Assembly (NCBI GenBank): GCA_031410595.1
Contig: JANNZM010000057.1
Coordinates: 85,078 to 149,077 of the forward strand
DNA: 64,000 nucleotides
Reading direction: 5' to 3'
Origin: JANMCE01 sp031410595
GTDB taxonomy: Bacteria > Actinomycetota > Acidimicrobiia > Acidimicrobiales > Ilumatobacteraceae
Shown: in pieces, positions 42,076 to 52,145 of the stretch
Layout of the letters: each line of letters begins with the position of its first letter
Position numbering within the stretch: the first letter of the stretch is position 1
Notes under the pieces: model-generated
What the model saw: only the letters and a program-made list of their open reading frames with translations
Databases searched by the model: none
What the model was told of the DNA's origin: nothing
Program-made: the position numbers and the translations under genes

Positions 42076-45000
42076 CCCGATCTGCTCCGGCTCGTCTCCA
42101 GATCGGACACACGGTCGCGCAGGTGCCTGACGAGAACGCTGATGATCCCCAGCGCTATCTGGGGCTGTTCGATGAGCAGGTCGTGCAGCGGAGCCTGATC
42201 GAGCACCAACAGGTGCGTGGGTTCGAGGCTGGTTACCGTCGCCGACCGAGGCCCAGGGTCGAGGACCGCCATCTCACCAAAGACTTCACCGTCACCCAGT
42301 TCGTTGAGCAGATGACCACCGCGCCGCGCCTCCACCCGTCCGGACGCGATCACGTACATCTCCTCGCCCGGATCGCCCTCACACACGATCGCCACGCCGC
42401 TCTCGACAACGGTCTGTCGCAACAGGCCGGCGACCGCGGCCAATACGTCATCGGGAGTTTCGGCGAACAACGACACCCGTTTGAGCGCGAGCACCTTGTC
42501 GACGGTCGAAAACATGGCCGGTTCCTCCTCCTGATGATCAATCGTGGCGAGGGCCCGCCGGGCTGCCTCGCGCACGGTGGCGTCTTCATCGTGACAAGCC
42601 GCGCCGAGGGCGATCCGGCAGTTGACGACGCGTCGGGTGCCCGCAAGGTGGCAGGCGGTTGCCCGAACCCACGGATCGCTCACCGAGATGCCCGCCGAGG
42701 CCCCGGTCAAGGGGGCGCCGGACAAGGGGGGCCCGGCTATGAGTTCGGCCAGCGCGACGCGGGCGACTGCCGTGGGCGTTGCAGGCCGAGCTATCCGCTC
42801 GAGAACCGGGATGACCAGTTGGCGCACCGGGCCGGAAAGTTCGGGTTCGAGGAGTTCGGTCACTTCAGCCAACCGGGTGAGACGGGTGCCGATCACCAGT
42901 CGATAAGCCACTGCTCCCCGGGCGCCGTCCGGGGAGAGCACGGCGGCGAGGGCGATCACGTTCGAAACCGCCCGAACAAGCGATGAGCGCAACGCGCCGA
43001 CCACAGCCTGCGCGTCGGGCTCTGGCAACGATCGAATGTGGTCGACGATGTGGTCGACGTCGTCCGTCTCGCGTTTCAGGCAAGCCATCACCCTGCCGGC
43101 GTCGGTCACCGTCGGCGCAGCCGCGGTAACTAGGGCCGCGCACGCCGATGCTCTGACGCGGCCATCGACATGATCGAGGAATGGGTCGAGGACTCGCAAC
43201 GCCTCAACGCCGCCAATCCGTCCAAGGGACGCGGCCAGGATGGCGGACTGCGCGCGCGACGCTTCGCCGGACGAGGCTGCCCGCATCGCCGGAAGGGCCG
43301 ACGGTCCCAGTCTGGCGAGCGCCGCCCCCGCCGCCGCGGCGCACGCGGAGCGCGCCGTGGCCGCGACCATAGATCGATAACAACCCGGATCGTCGAACGG
43401 ACCGAGACTGGCCATCGCTCGGATGGCCGCCCGGCTGACGCTCGGAGACTCGGCATCGATCAACTCGGCCAACGTGGCCACCAGGTCGCGGGCGCCACCC
43501 GCTTCGATCATCCGCGCCGCATCCACGCGGTCCCGCTCGGAGGGGGACTTCGACAAGGCGATGACCCGGTCGACGGCGAGCGCACGAACCGAACTCGGCG
43601 TTGCGGTGGCGGGCGGGGCCGGGCCACGGAGCGAGCCCTCGATGGCACCCCTCCGGACCGCGGGATCCTCATCGTCGAGCCACCTAATGGTGCCAACCGA
43701 GTCGCCGCTGAGTCGGTCGCAGGCGACGAGCGCTCGTACACCCTGCTGCCTGGCCGCGGCGTCGGGTTCGCCCGACAGCGTCCATGCACTCAGCAAGGTT
43801 CGGTCGGCCCGTTGTTCGATCGAAGCAAGCGCCCATCGCCGCACGTCTGCCGAACTATGGGTACTCAACGCCGGAAGCGCTGCCACCAGCGCTGCCTCAT
43901 CGAGATCGGCCAACGTACGCGCCGCGTACAGCGCAACCGCGGGGGCACGATCGGCGGTCGCTGCCAGGATGGTGTCACGGCTAGCCCTGTCGACGAACGT
44001 CCGTCGGTCGCCGGAAAACTGACGTCGGGCCAGCGAACCGGCCAGCGCCACTGGATACGACCGCCCGAGCCGCACTGCCGCGGCCAACCACACCACGGTG
44101 ACCACCGCGAGCGTGACCCCGAGGGCGGTGGTGCCTAGGCCGAGTCCTCGTTGCAATCCAATCAAGCCGAGCGCCGCCACGGCGAGCGCGACAGGCTGGC
44201 CAAATCCTTCGGCGAGCGTCGCAACTTTGCCGACGACGGCGAGCGGCACCGGCCGGTAGGCGATGCCATGCACAGCCATGTCGAGGCCGAAACCAACCCC
44301 ATGATCGAGACCCTTCATGGCGACAGCGGTGACGAGCAGGCCAGCGCCGGCGGGTGACACGCTCGTGCCGACCGTGAAGATCACCGCCCCGATCAGCAGC
44401 AGCGTTGGTGTGCTGACAAGTGACATCGTGAGGCCCTTGCGATGAGCGACCCGGCCAGTGATGAACGCGCCGACCACGAATTGCAGCGCTCCCGCCACGG
44501 CGAAGAACACGCCGAGGAACTGGGCGATCGCCATCTGATCGGTCGTATGGGCTACGACCTGATCGAGGAAGACCTTGTCGACCACGTAGTACCCGATCCA
44601 CCAGATCGTCACGTAGCCGATGATCAACCCGTAGTACCGGTGACGGACCAGGGCCACCAGCGACCGGCCACGACGACCACGTCCGGGCCGAGTCGACGAC
44701 GGTCGACCAACGACGGGTGAACCGACTTCGATACGCCACACCTTGCCGATGATGACGACCGCGCTGGCCAGCGATGTAGAACTAACGAGAAGAAGGGCCG
44801 GCGTGCCGACGAACCGCACGAGGAGTGGAGCGGCCAATCCGCCGGCGACGAAACCGAGCGAACGTCCGGCCGACAGCACGCCGAACAGTCGCTTGGCCTG
44901 ACGAACGTCGAACAACATGTCGGCGAGCGCCCAGAAGATCAGCATCCCCATGTTGATGATGATCTGGAACCACATCGGCAGCAGGTAGCGCGCCGCGCCG

Positions 45001-45323
45001 CCCCCGCCGCGCGCCCCGGTCCAGGCGATGACCGTGCCGATGACCAGGACGATCAGTACGCCGGTGGTGAGGCGCTGAAACGACGTGCGCTCCGCCGCCA
45101 CGAGGTATATGGCTGCGGCCGCGGCCGAGCCTGCGGCACTGACGAGGTACGCTCCGGCAAGCTGACCCGGCCCGAATCGGTCGAGAAACAACGCGAAGCC
45201 TGCGGTTTGCACCTCGACGGCGGCGAAGCAGATCAGGAAGTTGAGCGCCATCATCAAGCCGACGGCTCGGCTTTCGCCGCGCTCGAGCCGCAGGCCGCGA
45301 CCGACAACCCCGCCGACCTTCAT
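42072..45323 (-). CDS. Transporter-like + HEAT + cyclic-nucleotide-binding protein
   Basis: 1083 residues. The first ~420 form 10-12 membrane helices resembling NTT/MFS carriers (ESRAVGLMMALNFLICFAAV; MWFQIIINMGMLIFWALADM; LFGVLSAGRSLGFVAGGLAA). Residues ~430-930 are HEAT-like helical repeats (D-x-R-x-A-A-x-x-L patterns). The C-terminal ~140 residues are a cyclic-nucleotide-binding domain with the phosphate-binding cassette GEMAVLDPGPRSATV (Glu and Arg kept). ATG 45323 overlaps the upstream stop (TGATG); the longer open frame to 45818 is a shadow of the upstream gene. Transport substrate unknown; cAMP control is inferred from domains and from the nearby cyclase. Confidence 0.82.
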   Translation of the reverse strand: MKVGGVVGRGLRLERGESRAVGLMMALNFLICFAAVEVQTAGFALFLDRFGPGQLAGAYLVSAAGSAAAAAIYLVAAERTSFQRLTTGVLIVLVIGTVIAWTGARGGGGAARYLLPMWFQIIINMGMLIFWALADMLFDVRQAKRLFGVLSAGRSLGFVAGGLAAPLLVRFVGTPALLLVSSTSLASAVVIIGKVWRIEVGSPVVGRPSSTRPGRGRRGRSLVALVRHRYYGLIIGYVTIWWIGYYVVDKVFLDQVVAHTTDQMAIAQFLGVFFAVAGALQFVVGAFITGRVAHRKGLTMSLVSTPTLLLIGAVIFTVGTSVSPAGAGLLVTAVAMKGLDHGVGFGLDMAVHGIAYRPVPLAVVGKVATLAEGFGQPVALAVAALGLIGLQRGLGLGTTALGVTLAVVTVVWLAAAVRLGRSYPVALAGSLARRQFSGDRRTFVDRASRDTILAATADRAPAVALYAARTLADLDEAALVAALPALSTHSSADVRRWALASIEQRADRTLLSAWTLSGEPDAAARQQGVRALVACDRLSGDSVGTIRWLDDEDPAVRRGAIEGSLRGPAPPATATPSSVRALAVDRVIALSKSPSERDRVDAARMIEAGGARDLVATLAELIDAESPSVSRAAIRAMASLGPFDDPGCYRSMVAATARSACAAAAGAALARLGPSALPAMRAASSGEASRAQSAILAASLGRIGGVEALRVLDPFLDHVDGRVRASACAALVTAAAPTVTDAGRVMACLKRETDDVDHIVDHIRSLPEPDAQAVVGALRSSLVRAVSNVIALAAVLSPDGARGAVAYRLVIGTRLTRLAEVTELLEPELSGPVRQLVIPVLERIARPATPTAVARVALAELIAGPPLSGAPLTGASAGISVSDPWVRATACHLAGTRRVVNCRIALGAACHDEDATVREAARRALATIDHQEEEPAMFSTVDKVLALKRVSLFAETPDDVLAAVAGLLRQTVVESGVAIVCEGDPGEEMYVIASGRVEARRGGHLLNELGDGEVFGEMAVLDPGPRSATVTSLEPTHLLVLDQAPLHDLLIEQPQIALGIISVLVRHLRDRVSDLETSRSRSG

Positions 45324-47038
45324 CACCGCCCGCGGCTCAGGCGGGCCGCGAGTGCGGGCAACTCGGCAACCGTGTAGGGGTAGAACCATTCGCGCAAGAA
45401 CACCGCGGCCGGTATGACCAACACATCGAGGGGACCTTCGGCCACGATGTCGCTGTTGCGTTCGGCGCGGCGTACGACCCCCGTGACCCCGACCGGCACC
45501 CATGCCCGTCCGGGTGCCGAACGGAACCCGCCGAGAGAGTGAACCCGCAAGCCTGGCTGCATAGGGACCAGCACGTGTTGCGCCTCGGAGCCGGCGATGA
45601 TGACCGTTTCTCCCGCATCGACGGCAACCTGTCTCACGCCTTCGAATGCGGTGACCCGGTCGATCGACTCGGTTCGCCAGCCAATGTCCCCAAGAGCCTC
45701 GATCAGTTGATGCGCGACCGCCGATCCCGATGCGACGGGCGCGCCTCGACGCTCCCAGTCGAGATCGGGTTGCAACGCCGAGATCGGCTCGACGACGATA
45801 CGCAGACTGCCGGCGCATTGCGGGTGCGAGCGGGCGAGTTCTCCGCTCAGCCGCTCGGTAAATTGGATGGTGTTCTGCTGGGCGAGTAACCGGATCGCGA
45901 TCCCTCGTGAATCGTTCTGCGACGAGCCCAGGTCATCAACCAGACCGGCCCCGTCGAACGATGGCACGACATCGGCCCACACGTCGGCGACCACCCGCGC
46001 TGCGGCCCGCACCGCAGCAACGTCGGCCAAGTCGTCTTCGAACGTGCCGCGATGGAAGGCAAAGGTGAGCTGACCGTCCGCATCGACCTCGGCCACTCGC
46101 AGGTTGGCTTCACCGGCCGCGATATCGCCGCTCACCCGCAGGTAGAACGACTGCAGACGGTCGGCGGTGCGTAAGCCGTAGACAGCGAGTCCGGTTCGTT
46201 GATCGACGAAGATCTCGTAGCCCGCGCTCGTTCGCAACGTCGTCCCCCGCTGACGTAACGCATCGGCGGCGCGCAACACGCGAATCGAGTCGAGGACGTC
46301 GCTTGCCAATGCCCGTTGGAGGGGTGCATCCGCCGTCAGCCACCCAAACGATTCCGACATTGCGTCGTCGTACAGCCGTTGGGCATCGGTCGGGCCATTG
46401 TCCGGCGACTCGTCCATCGAGTGAAGATCGAAGACGGCGTGCTGTAGCGTCGACCGCAACACCTGCGCATCGGTGAACACCGACATCGGAACGGCCGTCT
46501 TGCTGTGGCACATCGCCAGAGCAAGGATTTCGCGCAGCAAGGTCGGGCCCTCGCACATAAACGTTTCGTACCGCTCGATAGCAATGATCCGGTCCGGGAT
46601 GCCGCCGACGTTGGCGGTCCAGATCATCTGGGCAAGGTCGTCGAATCGAGCCCGGAAGGGCTCGCGTGCGGCGAACTGCGGGTGCGCCTTGCGACCCTCC
46701 GGCGTCGCCGACACCATGCCGATGTCGTGGAGATAGGCGGCCAGCACACCGCACCCGCGGATGAACCGAATCCGCACGGCGTCGCGCTCGGCGATCAGCT
46801 TGCCGTTCAGCGCGTCGACCATGTGGATGAGTCGGCAGGCCACGTCACGTACGTGGACGATGCCATGGTCGGCGAAGAGCGCAACATGCCCGTGCGGATC
46901 TCGATGGAATTCGGGATCGCCGACGAACCGCTCAAGCGTCGCCGCTTCCTCGATCGGACGCCAATATCGGCTTTCGAGGAGGTCGCGAATCCCTCGGGCG
47001 AGCACGCCGTCCAGTAGCGATGTGTCCTCGTTTACCAC
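45323..47038 (-). CDS. HD-domain protein with C-terminal cyclic-nucleotide-domain-like region
   Basis: 571 residues from GTG 47038 (the frame is open to 47116). N-terminal half HD-like: FADHGIVHVRDVACRLIHMV, then LAAYLHDIGMVS, and LALAMCHSKTA. A middle beta-rich region follows (YEIFVDQRTGLAVYGLRTAD). The C-terminal ~120 residues (RVTAFEGVRQVAVDAGETVI, VLVPMQPGLRVHSLGGF) have the jelly-roll pattern of cyclic-nucleotide-binding domains but lack a clear phosphate cassette. First gene of the leftward operon, sharing a divergent promoter region with the SpoIIE gene. Role inferred as signal hydrolysis or sensing. Confidence 0.72.
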   Translation of the reverse strand: MVNEDTSLLDGVLARGIRDLLESRYWRPIEEAATLERFVGDPEFHRDPHGHVALFADHGIVHVRDVACRLIHMVDALNGKLIAERDAVRIRFIRGCGVLAAYLHDIGMVSATPEGRKAHPQFAAREPFRARFDDLAQMIWTANVGGIPDRIIAIERYETFMCEGPTLLREILALAMCHSKTAVPMSVFTDAQVLRSTLQHAVFDLHSMDESPDNGPTDAQRLYDDAMSESFGWLTADAPLQRALASDVLDSIRVLRAADALRQRGTTLRTSAGYEIFVDQRTGLAVYGLRTADRLQSFYLRVSGDIAAGEANLRVAEVDADGQLTFAFHRGTFEDDLADVAAVRAAARVVADVWADVVPSFDGAGLVDDLGSSQNDSRGIAIRLLAQQNTIQFTERLSGELARSHPQCAGSLRIVVEPISALQPDLDWERRGAPVASGSAVAHQLIEALGDIGWRTESIDRVTAFEGVRQVAVDAGETVIIAGSEAQHVLVPMQPGLRVHSLGGFRSAPGRAWVPVGVTGVVRRAERNSDIVAEGPLDVLVIPAAVFLREWFYPYTVAELPALAARLSRGR

Positions 47039-47200
47039 TTCAGCTTGGGGCGTGACTACTCGAGGAACCACGGGTTCGAAACTACTACGGCTACATCCCC
47101 ACCGATCCCGACGCACATCGAAGGTCGTAGCCTAGGACCGTTCAACGGTCGGGCTGGCCATGCCATACTAAAACTCACGGGTGCAGAGGAGGTTGACGAG

Positions 47201-48619
47201 TTGACGAAAGACGCTCGCCGGCTGGCTCGTGCAGCTCGCACCGCCATCGCCCGATCTATCGAGCCATCGAGCGAGTTGGTCGACAACGACGACCGCGAGC
47301 GCGCCCGGTTACTCTCGAGCGTCTCGCTGGCCCTCGCCTCGATCATGTCCGTCTCGGCGGTGATCAGCACGATCACCAGCCTGTTGTTTCCTGATCGTGG
47401 CACCTCGCTCGGTCCGAAGGGCACGGTGTTGATTGCTGTCACCGCTCTGGGCCTCTGGTATTCGCTGGCGAACAGCCGAACAGCCCGTTACCAGCGCGGC
47501 GCCTGGCTCTTGATCGGTGCCACCGACCTCTTCCTCGTCGCGTTCGTGCTGCTGTACCCCGACTCGGCCGATGCCCTCATCGTCGCCTTTTCCATACCGA
47601 TCTTGGTCGCAGCGATCTTTCTCGGCTCTCAGGGCGTCGTGAGGTTGATGATCGCCTCGCTTGCACTGGCCCTTGCGTTGCTGTTGCTGAGGGCGCAGAG
47701 CGTGGTCGACGCGGCGTACGTCTTCGCGATCCTGCTCGTCGTCATGATCCTGACCTGGGTCGTGTCGATTCTTCGTGATCGTGACCTCGCCGATCTCAAG
47801 ACCCTCCGCCACCGCGAACTGGCCGATGGCGAGCGACTTCGAAACGAAATTCGATTGGCGCGTACGGTGCAGTTGGCGATGATTCCGCGAGAACTCCCGC
47901 TGGTCGCGGGGATCGACATCGCCGCATATTCCGAGCCGGCACAGGAGGCTAGTGGCGACTTCTACGACGTGTTCCCCGTCGCTGTGTCCGACGACCATCC
48001 AGGTGGCGTGGCGGTTGTCGTGTGTGACGTCGCCGGGCACGGGTTGGCGTCGGCTCTGATCATGGCGGCTGCACGGGCAGCCGTCCGTGCCGAAACACAA
48101 CGATTCCCCGAGCCTGCCCGGGTACTCTCCCAGGTCAACCAGTTGCTCGCCGACAGCATCCCGCCAGGGCTCTTCGTCACGATCTTCCTCGGCATCATCG
48201 ATCCCGTGAGTGGCGTGCTCCGCTTTGCTAGTGCGGGCCATCCCCACCCGTATCACTGGGATCATCCCGGCGACGCGCTCGCCGAGTTGGAAAGCTACGG
48301 GCTGCCGCTCGGACTGAGCCCCGACAGCGAATACGAGCAGCACGTGGTCACATTGAGCGACGGCGACTTCGTGTTGGTGTACTCCGATGGATTGGTCGAA
48401 GCCCACAACACCAGTCGTGAGATGTATGGCTTCGAGCGGGCCCGACGCGACGTCGAACACGCCGCCCGCATCCCCAGCCCTGCGGCGTCGCGGCTGAACC
48501 ATGCATTGGCATGCATGCAGCAGTTCGCCGACGGCGAGCCGGCCGACGACGACGTCACGTTGGTGGGGTTATGCAAGGTAGCGATACCCGGACCGGGATC
48601 ATGGACGACCGTCAACTGA
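47201..48619 (+). CDS. Membrane SpoIIE-family (PP2C-type) serine phosphatase
   Basis: 472 residues from a TTG start. AGGAGG at 47187-47192 with an 8-bp spacer fixes TTG 47201, although the frame is open to 47045. Six membrane helices (~35-190; for example SLALASIMSVSAVISTITSL, AAYVFAILLVVMILTWVVSI), a short linker helix, then the SpoIIE domain: ARTVQLAMIPRELP, SGDFYDVFPV, VVVCDVAGHGLASALIMAA, SAGHPHPYHW and DFVLVYSDGLVEAHN. Metal Asp residues are kept. Such proteins dephosphorylate STAS antagonists in partner-switching pathways. First gene of a four-gene rightward operon whose last two members are the matching kinase and STAS protein. Confidence 0.88.
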   Translation: MTKDARRLARAARTAIARSIEPSSELVDNDDRERARLLSSVSLALASIMSVSAVISTITSLLFPDRGTSLGPKGTVLIAVTALGLWYSLANSRTARYQRGAWLLIGATDLFLVAFVLLYPDSADALIVAFSIPILVAAIFLGSQGVVRLMIASLALALALLLLRAQSVVDAAYVFAILLVVMILTWVVSILRDRDLADLKTLRHRELADGERLRNEIRLARTVQLAMIPRELPLVAGIDIAAYSEPAQEASGDFYDVFPVAVSDDHPGGVAVVVCDVAGHGLASALIMAAARAAVRAETQRFPEPARVLSQVNQLLADSIPPGLFVTIFLGIIDPVSGVLRFASAGHPHPYHWDHPGDALAELESYGLPLGLSPDSEYEQHVVTLSDGDFVLVYSDGLVEAHNTSREMYGFERARRDVEHAARIPSPAASRLNHALACMQQFADGEPADDDVTLVGLCKVAIPGPGSWTTVN

Positions 48620-51600
48620 GCGGATATGTGCCCATTGATCGTCGCGTTGCGCTCGCGACCGGGCGTCAACTACCAGTAGCGGCATACGGGGCCGCTTTGT
48701 TCGCCGACGTCGCCGGATACAGCTCACTGTCGAGAGAACTGACTCGCCAGTTCGGTGCCCGCAAAGGTGCCGAACGGTTGAGTAACCAGATGAACCTCGT
48801 GTACGGCGCGCTCGCCGACGAGGTGCACAACTGGGGTGGCAGCGTGGTCACCTTCAGTGGCGACGCAATCACGTGTTGGTTCGACAATGCCCCGAACGGT
48901 GCCAGCGCTTCGCCCGGTGCGGCCCGAGCCGTCGCTTGTGCACTGAGGCTGCACGAGTTGACCGCCCAGGTGCCGCCGTTGGTCGTCGGCGATGGTGCCG
49001 ATATCGTCCTTTCGATCAAGGTCGCCGTGGCGATGGGACAGGTACAGCGGGTGGCGGTGGGAGACGTGAGCTACCGCCTCATTGATGTTATTGCCGGCCC
49101 GGCGATCGACAAGGTCGCGTCACTCGAACGACAGGCGCTCCAGGGTGAGGTCGTCGTCGACGAACCAACAGCCCAGTGCGTGGAGGGCGTACGTATCCGC
49201 CGCTGGAAGACTGGCGACCAGGTCACTGGTCGGATCGCCGAGATCGATGATCTCGGCGATCTCCCGGCTGAGCGGCAACCCTGGCCCGACGTGGTCCTCG
49301 ACCCCGCGGTCGCCGCTGACTGGGTCGACAGCCAGTTGCGTCATCGACCAAGAGCGTCGCTCACCGAGCTTCGGCCGACCTCAGCAATGTTCGTGAGCTT
49401 CGGCGAAATACTCAGCCCGCCAAACGGCGGCTTAGACCGGCTCGACCCCTTCGTTCGGCGTGTCCAACAAATCGCTGCCGGTCAGGGTGGAAGCGTGCTG
49501 CAGATCACGATGGGGGACAAGGGCGGCTATCTCTACGTAGCGTTCGGAGCACCGACAGCGCATGAGCACGTCGCAGCACGCGCTGCCGCGGCCGCTCTCG
49601 AAGTTTGTGGGCCAACGGTCGATGTCGGGTCGGTCGGGTCGTTGACGTGCGGGTTGACTCTCGGGCTCTCACGCACCGGCTCGTATGGTGGCCCCTCGTG
49701 TTGGACCTACGGCGTCGTTGGCGAGAATGTAAACCTTGCCGCCCGTCTCATGACTATCGCCATGCCAGGCGAGATCGTCGCCGCGGCCGGTTTTGCTCGC
49801 TCCTGCGGTGCCGGGTTCGTGTTCGACGACCTTGCCGCAGTGTCCGTCAAGGGTTACTTGGCTCCGGTGCCGATCATGCGCTTGACCGCAGGACACGTTG
49901 CTGCTGGCCCTTCGCGCTTCGCCACACCGCTGGTCGGGCGCGACGGCGAAGTGCAAGAGATCCTCGCCCTCGTCGGGCTGGTCACCAGCGGCCCCGGCGG
50001 CGCACTAGTGATCGAAGGCGATGCCGGCATCGGCAAGAGCCATCTGATCGAGCACGCTCGGCGCACCGCGCTCGATAGTACGGATGTAACCTGGCTCGAG
50101 TGCTCGGCCGACGAACGGGCGTCGGGCTCGCTGACCGCCTTTCTGCCGCTCCTGGTCGATCTTTTCTTTCAAGGACTGGGCTCCACTGCCGAGCACCGGC
50201 GACAGCTCTTCGACGCCACGATCGACTCGCTGCTTGACGTCCTCGCTACCCTGGGAACCATAGCTGCGCTCGAGGCCCGGCGAGCGTTGGAGAGGTCGCG
50301 TTCCTATGTCGGGTCGCTGCTCGGCCTACAGTGGGCTGGCTCCGCTTCGGGGCAACACGATCCTCGCACCCGCTTCGAGCGGTGCCTGCGGGGCGTCGAC
50401 GACCTGTTGCGCGCCGAGAGTCTCCGGCGCCCCGTTGTCGTACATGTTCGTGATACGCAGTGGCTCGACGCCGATTCGGAACGGCTGGTGGCCTTGCTGG
50501 CGACCAGCGCTCGCCGCTATCCCATCGCCATCATCCTCGATCAGCGGCCGATCGGGTCCGCCGGCCGACGGTCGTCCCACACGACTTCATCGGACCATGC
50601 GTTGCTGGATTGGTCGTTCCCGCACCAGAGGGTCGAGTTGGCGGGACTCGGCAGCGACAGTGTCGGGCTCCTCATCGAGGGACTGCTCACGCGCGCCCCA
50701 GAGCCCCGCGTCGTCGCCGCGATCAGCGAACGATCGGGAGGAAACCCGTTCTTCGTCGAGCAGTTGGTGCTGGATTTGCTCGACCGAGGCGTGTTGCGGG
50801 CCGAAGCCGGTGGTGCGTCGCCGCACCTCGGTGACCTTGAACGCGACCTGCCGCTGACGTTGGCGGCGGTGTTGCTCAGCCGTCTCGATCGGCTCGACGC
50901 CGCCGTGCGCACCGCCGTCCAGCTCGCAGCAGTACTCGGAACACAGTTCAGCCGCGACGTGCTGGGCGAAATGGCCCGCAGCGAAGTCGGCACCTCGGAG
51001 CTTGCCGACGCGTTCAACGCGGCAGAGTCGGCGGGTGTATGGACACCACTCGTCGATCGACCGGGTTGGGAGGCCTTTACCCACGCACTTCTGCGCCAGA
51101 CCGCCTACGACATGCAGCTCGACGAACGCCTCGCGCTGCTTCACGCCCGCGCGGGCGCGGCGATCGAAATGACCCGTCCCAGCTCCGAGCCCGGCCGAGC
51201 GGCCGAACTGGGCCATCATGCCGAACGCGCCGGCAACGATGCTGGGGCCTGGGTGAACTTCGTCGCGGCCGGCAGGGAAAACGTGGCCCAGTCCGCTCAT
51301 GGCCCTGCGCTTGACTTCTTCGAACGGGCACTGACCCACGCCTCTCTGGGCGGGATCCGACGGTCGGAACTGCTCGTAACGCGGCGCGAAGCGGGCGACG
51401 TGGCCGACCTTCTCGGTCAGTACGGCCGCTCGATCGCGCACTATGACGGCGCCCTCGACCTGCAAGGCTCCGAACCCGGCGATCGCACCGAGATCCTGTA
51501 CCGGACCGCTCGTTCCTTTGAACGGTGGGGACGATACGACGAGGCCGAGCGGCGATACGACCGGGCCCTCATCGAACTCCAGGCCGACGTCGACGTCGGG

Positions 51601-52122
51601 CTTGCCTCCCGTATCTATGGCGGGCTGAGCATGGTGCACTGTCGCCGCGACCGACTGGCCGAGGCCGAGGAGCTTGCCGAGCTCGCACTGCTCTTCGCCC
51701 AAACCGCAGACAACCGGGCGCTGTTGGCGGAGGCCTACAAGAATCTGGGAATCGCCCATCTACGATCCGGCAGCCTCGTTCAAGCAGCAGTCGACTCGCA
51801 GGCCAGCCTCGAGATTTGCAACGAGCTGGGCGACCTTGTCGGGGAGGCCGCAATCTGGAACAACCTGGGCCTTTTGGCGTCTACTGACGGGCGCACCGTC
51901 GAGGCCATCGAACGGTTCCGCACTAGTGTCGCGCTCTTCGAACGCGTCGGCAATGAGCATGGGCTGGCCAACGTCCTCGACAACTTGGCCAGCTCGTTGC
52001 ATCAGGCCAATGAGCAGGACGAGGCAATGGCCTGTCTCGAGCGGGCGATAGGCATCCTGGCCGAAATCGGGCTGACCGGTCATGAGGTGTTTGGTGCGAT
52101 GTGGAAGTCCGGTACCTGGTGA
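48601..52122 (+). CDS. Class III adenylate/guanylate cyclase - AAA ATPase - TPR protein
   Basis: 1173 residues. Cyclase homology domain 1 at ~30-210 (AALFADVAGYSSLS with metal Asp36; TFSGDAITCWFDN). Domain 2 at ~255-420, where the first metal Asp is replaced by Ser (MFVSFGEILSP) but GDKGGYLYVAFG remains, so one active site per pair is expected. AAA/NACHT-like ATPase from ~440 (PLVGRDGEV; Walker A GDAGIGKSH near 475). From ~900, about seven TPR-like repeats (AEAYKNLGIAHLRSGSL, IWNNLGLL). ATG 48601 overlaps SpoIIE by 19 bp; ATG 48571 is possible. Known relatives are large signal-integrating cyclases. Confidence 0.87.
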   Translation: MDDRQLSGYVPIDRRVALATGRQLPVAAYGAALFADVAGYSSLSRELTRQFGARKGAERLSNQMNLVYGALADEVHNWGGSVVTFSGDAITCWFDNAPNGASASPGAARAVACALRLHELTAQVPPLVVGDGADIVLSIKVAVAMGQVQRVAVGDVSYRLIDVIAGPAIDKVASLERQALQGEVVVDEPTAQCVEGVRIRRWKTGDQVTGRIAEIDDLGDLPAERQPWPDVVLDPAVAADWVDSQLRHRPRASLTELRPTSAMFVSFGEILSPPNGGLDRLDPFVRRVQQIAAGQGGSVLQITMGDKGGYLYVAFGAPTAHEHVAARAAAAALEVCGPTVDVGSVGSLTCGLTLGLSRTGSYGGPSCWTYGVVGENVNLAARLMTIAMPGEIVAAAGFARSCGAGFVFDDLAAVSVKGYLAPVPIMRLTAGHVAAGPSRFATPLVGRDGEVQEILALVGLVTSGPGGALVIEGDAGIGKSHLIEHARRTALDSTDVTWLECSADERASGSLTAFLPLLVDLFFQGLGSTAEHRRQLFDATIDSLLDVLATLGTIAALEARRALERSRSYVGSLLGLQWAGSASGQHDPRTRFERCLRGVDDLLRAESLRRPVVVHVRDTQWLDADSERLVALLATSARRYPIAIILDQRPIGSAGRRSSHTTSSDHALLDWSFPHQRVELAGLGSDSVGLLIEGLLTRAPEPRVVAAISERSGGNPFFVEQLVLDLLDRGVLRAEAGGASPHLGDLERDLPLTLAAVLLSRLDRLDAAVRTAVQLAAVLGTQFSRDVLGEMARSEVGTSELADAFNAAESAGVWTPLVDRPGWEAFTHALLRQTAYDMQLDERLALLHARAGAAIEMTRPSSEPGRAAELGHHAERAGNDAGAWVNFVAAGRENVAQSAHGPALDFFERALTHASLGGIRRSELLVTRREAGDVADLLGQYGRSIAHYDGALDLQGSEPGDRTEILYRTARSFERWGRYDEAERRYDRALIELQADVDVGLASRIYGGLSMVHCRRDRLAEAEELAELALLFAQTADNRALLAEAYKNLGIAHLRSGSLVQAAVDSQASLEICNELGDLVGEAAIWNNLGLLASTDGRTVEAIERFRTSVALFERVGNEHGLANVLDNLASSLHQANEQDEAMACLERAIGILAEIGLTGHEVFGAMWKSGTW

Positions 52123-52145
52123 AGGAGCACGAAAGGGAGGATCAC

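Noticed and set aside
43170..44138. 322-codon plus-strand frame opposite the HEAT/cyclic-nucleotide gene
   Set aside because: Arg/Gly-rich composition typical of antisense frames in high-GC DNA; the minus gene is well supported.
45324..45818. N-terminal extension of the carrier/HEAT/cyclic-nucleotide protein
   Set aside because: It lies wholly inside the upstream HD gene in another frame and is Arg/Gly-rich; the TGATG junction gives a better start at 45323.
47039..47200. N-terminal extension of the SpoIIE protein to 47045
   Set aside because: The extension is Pro/His/Thr-rich and not family-like, while AGGAGG with correct spacing precedes TTG 47201.
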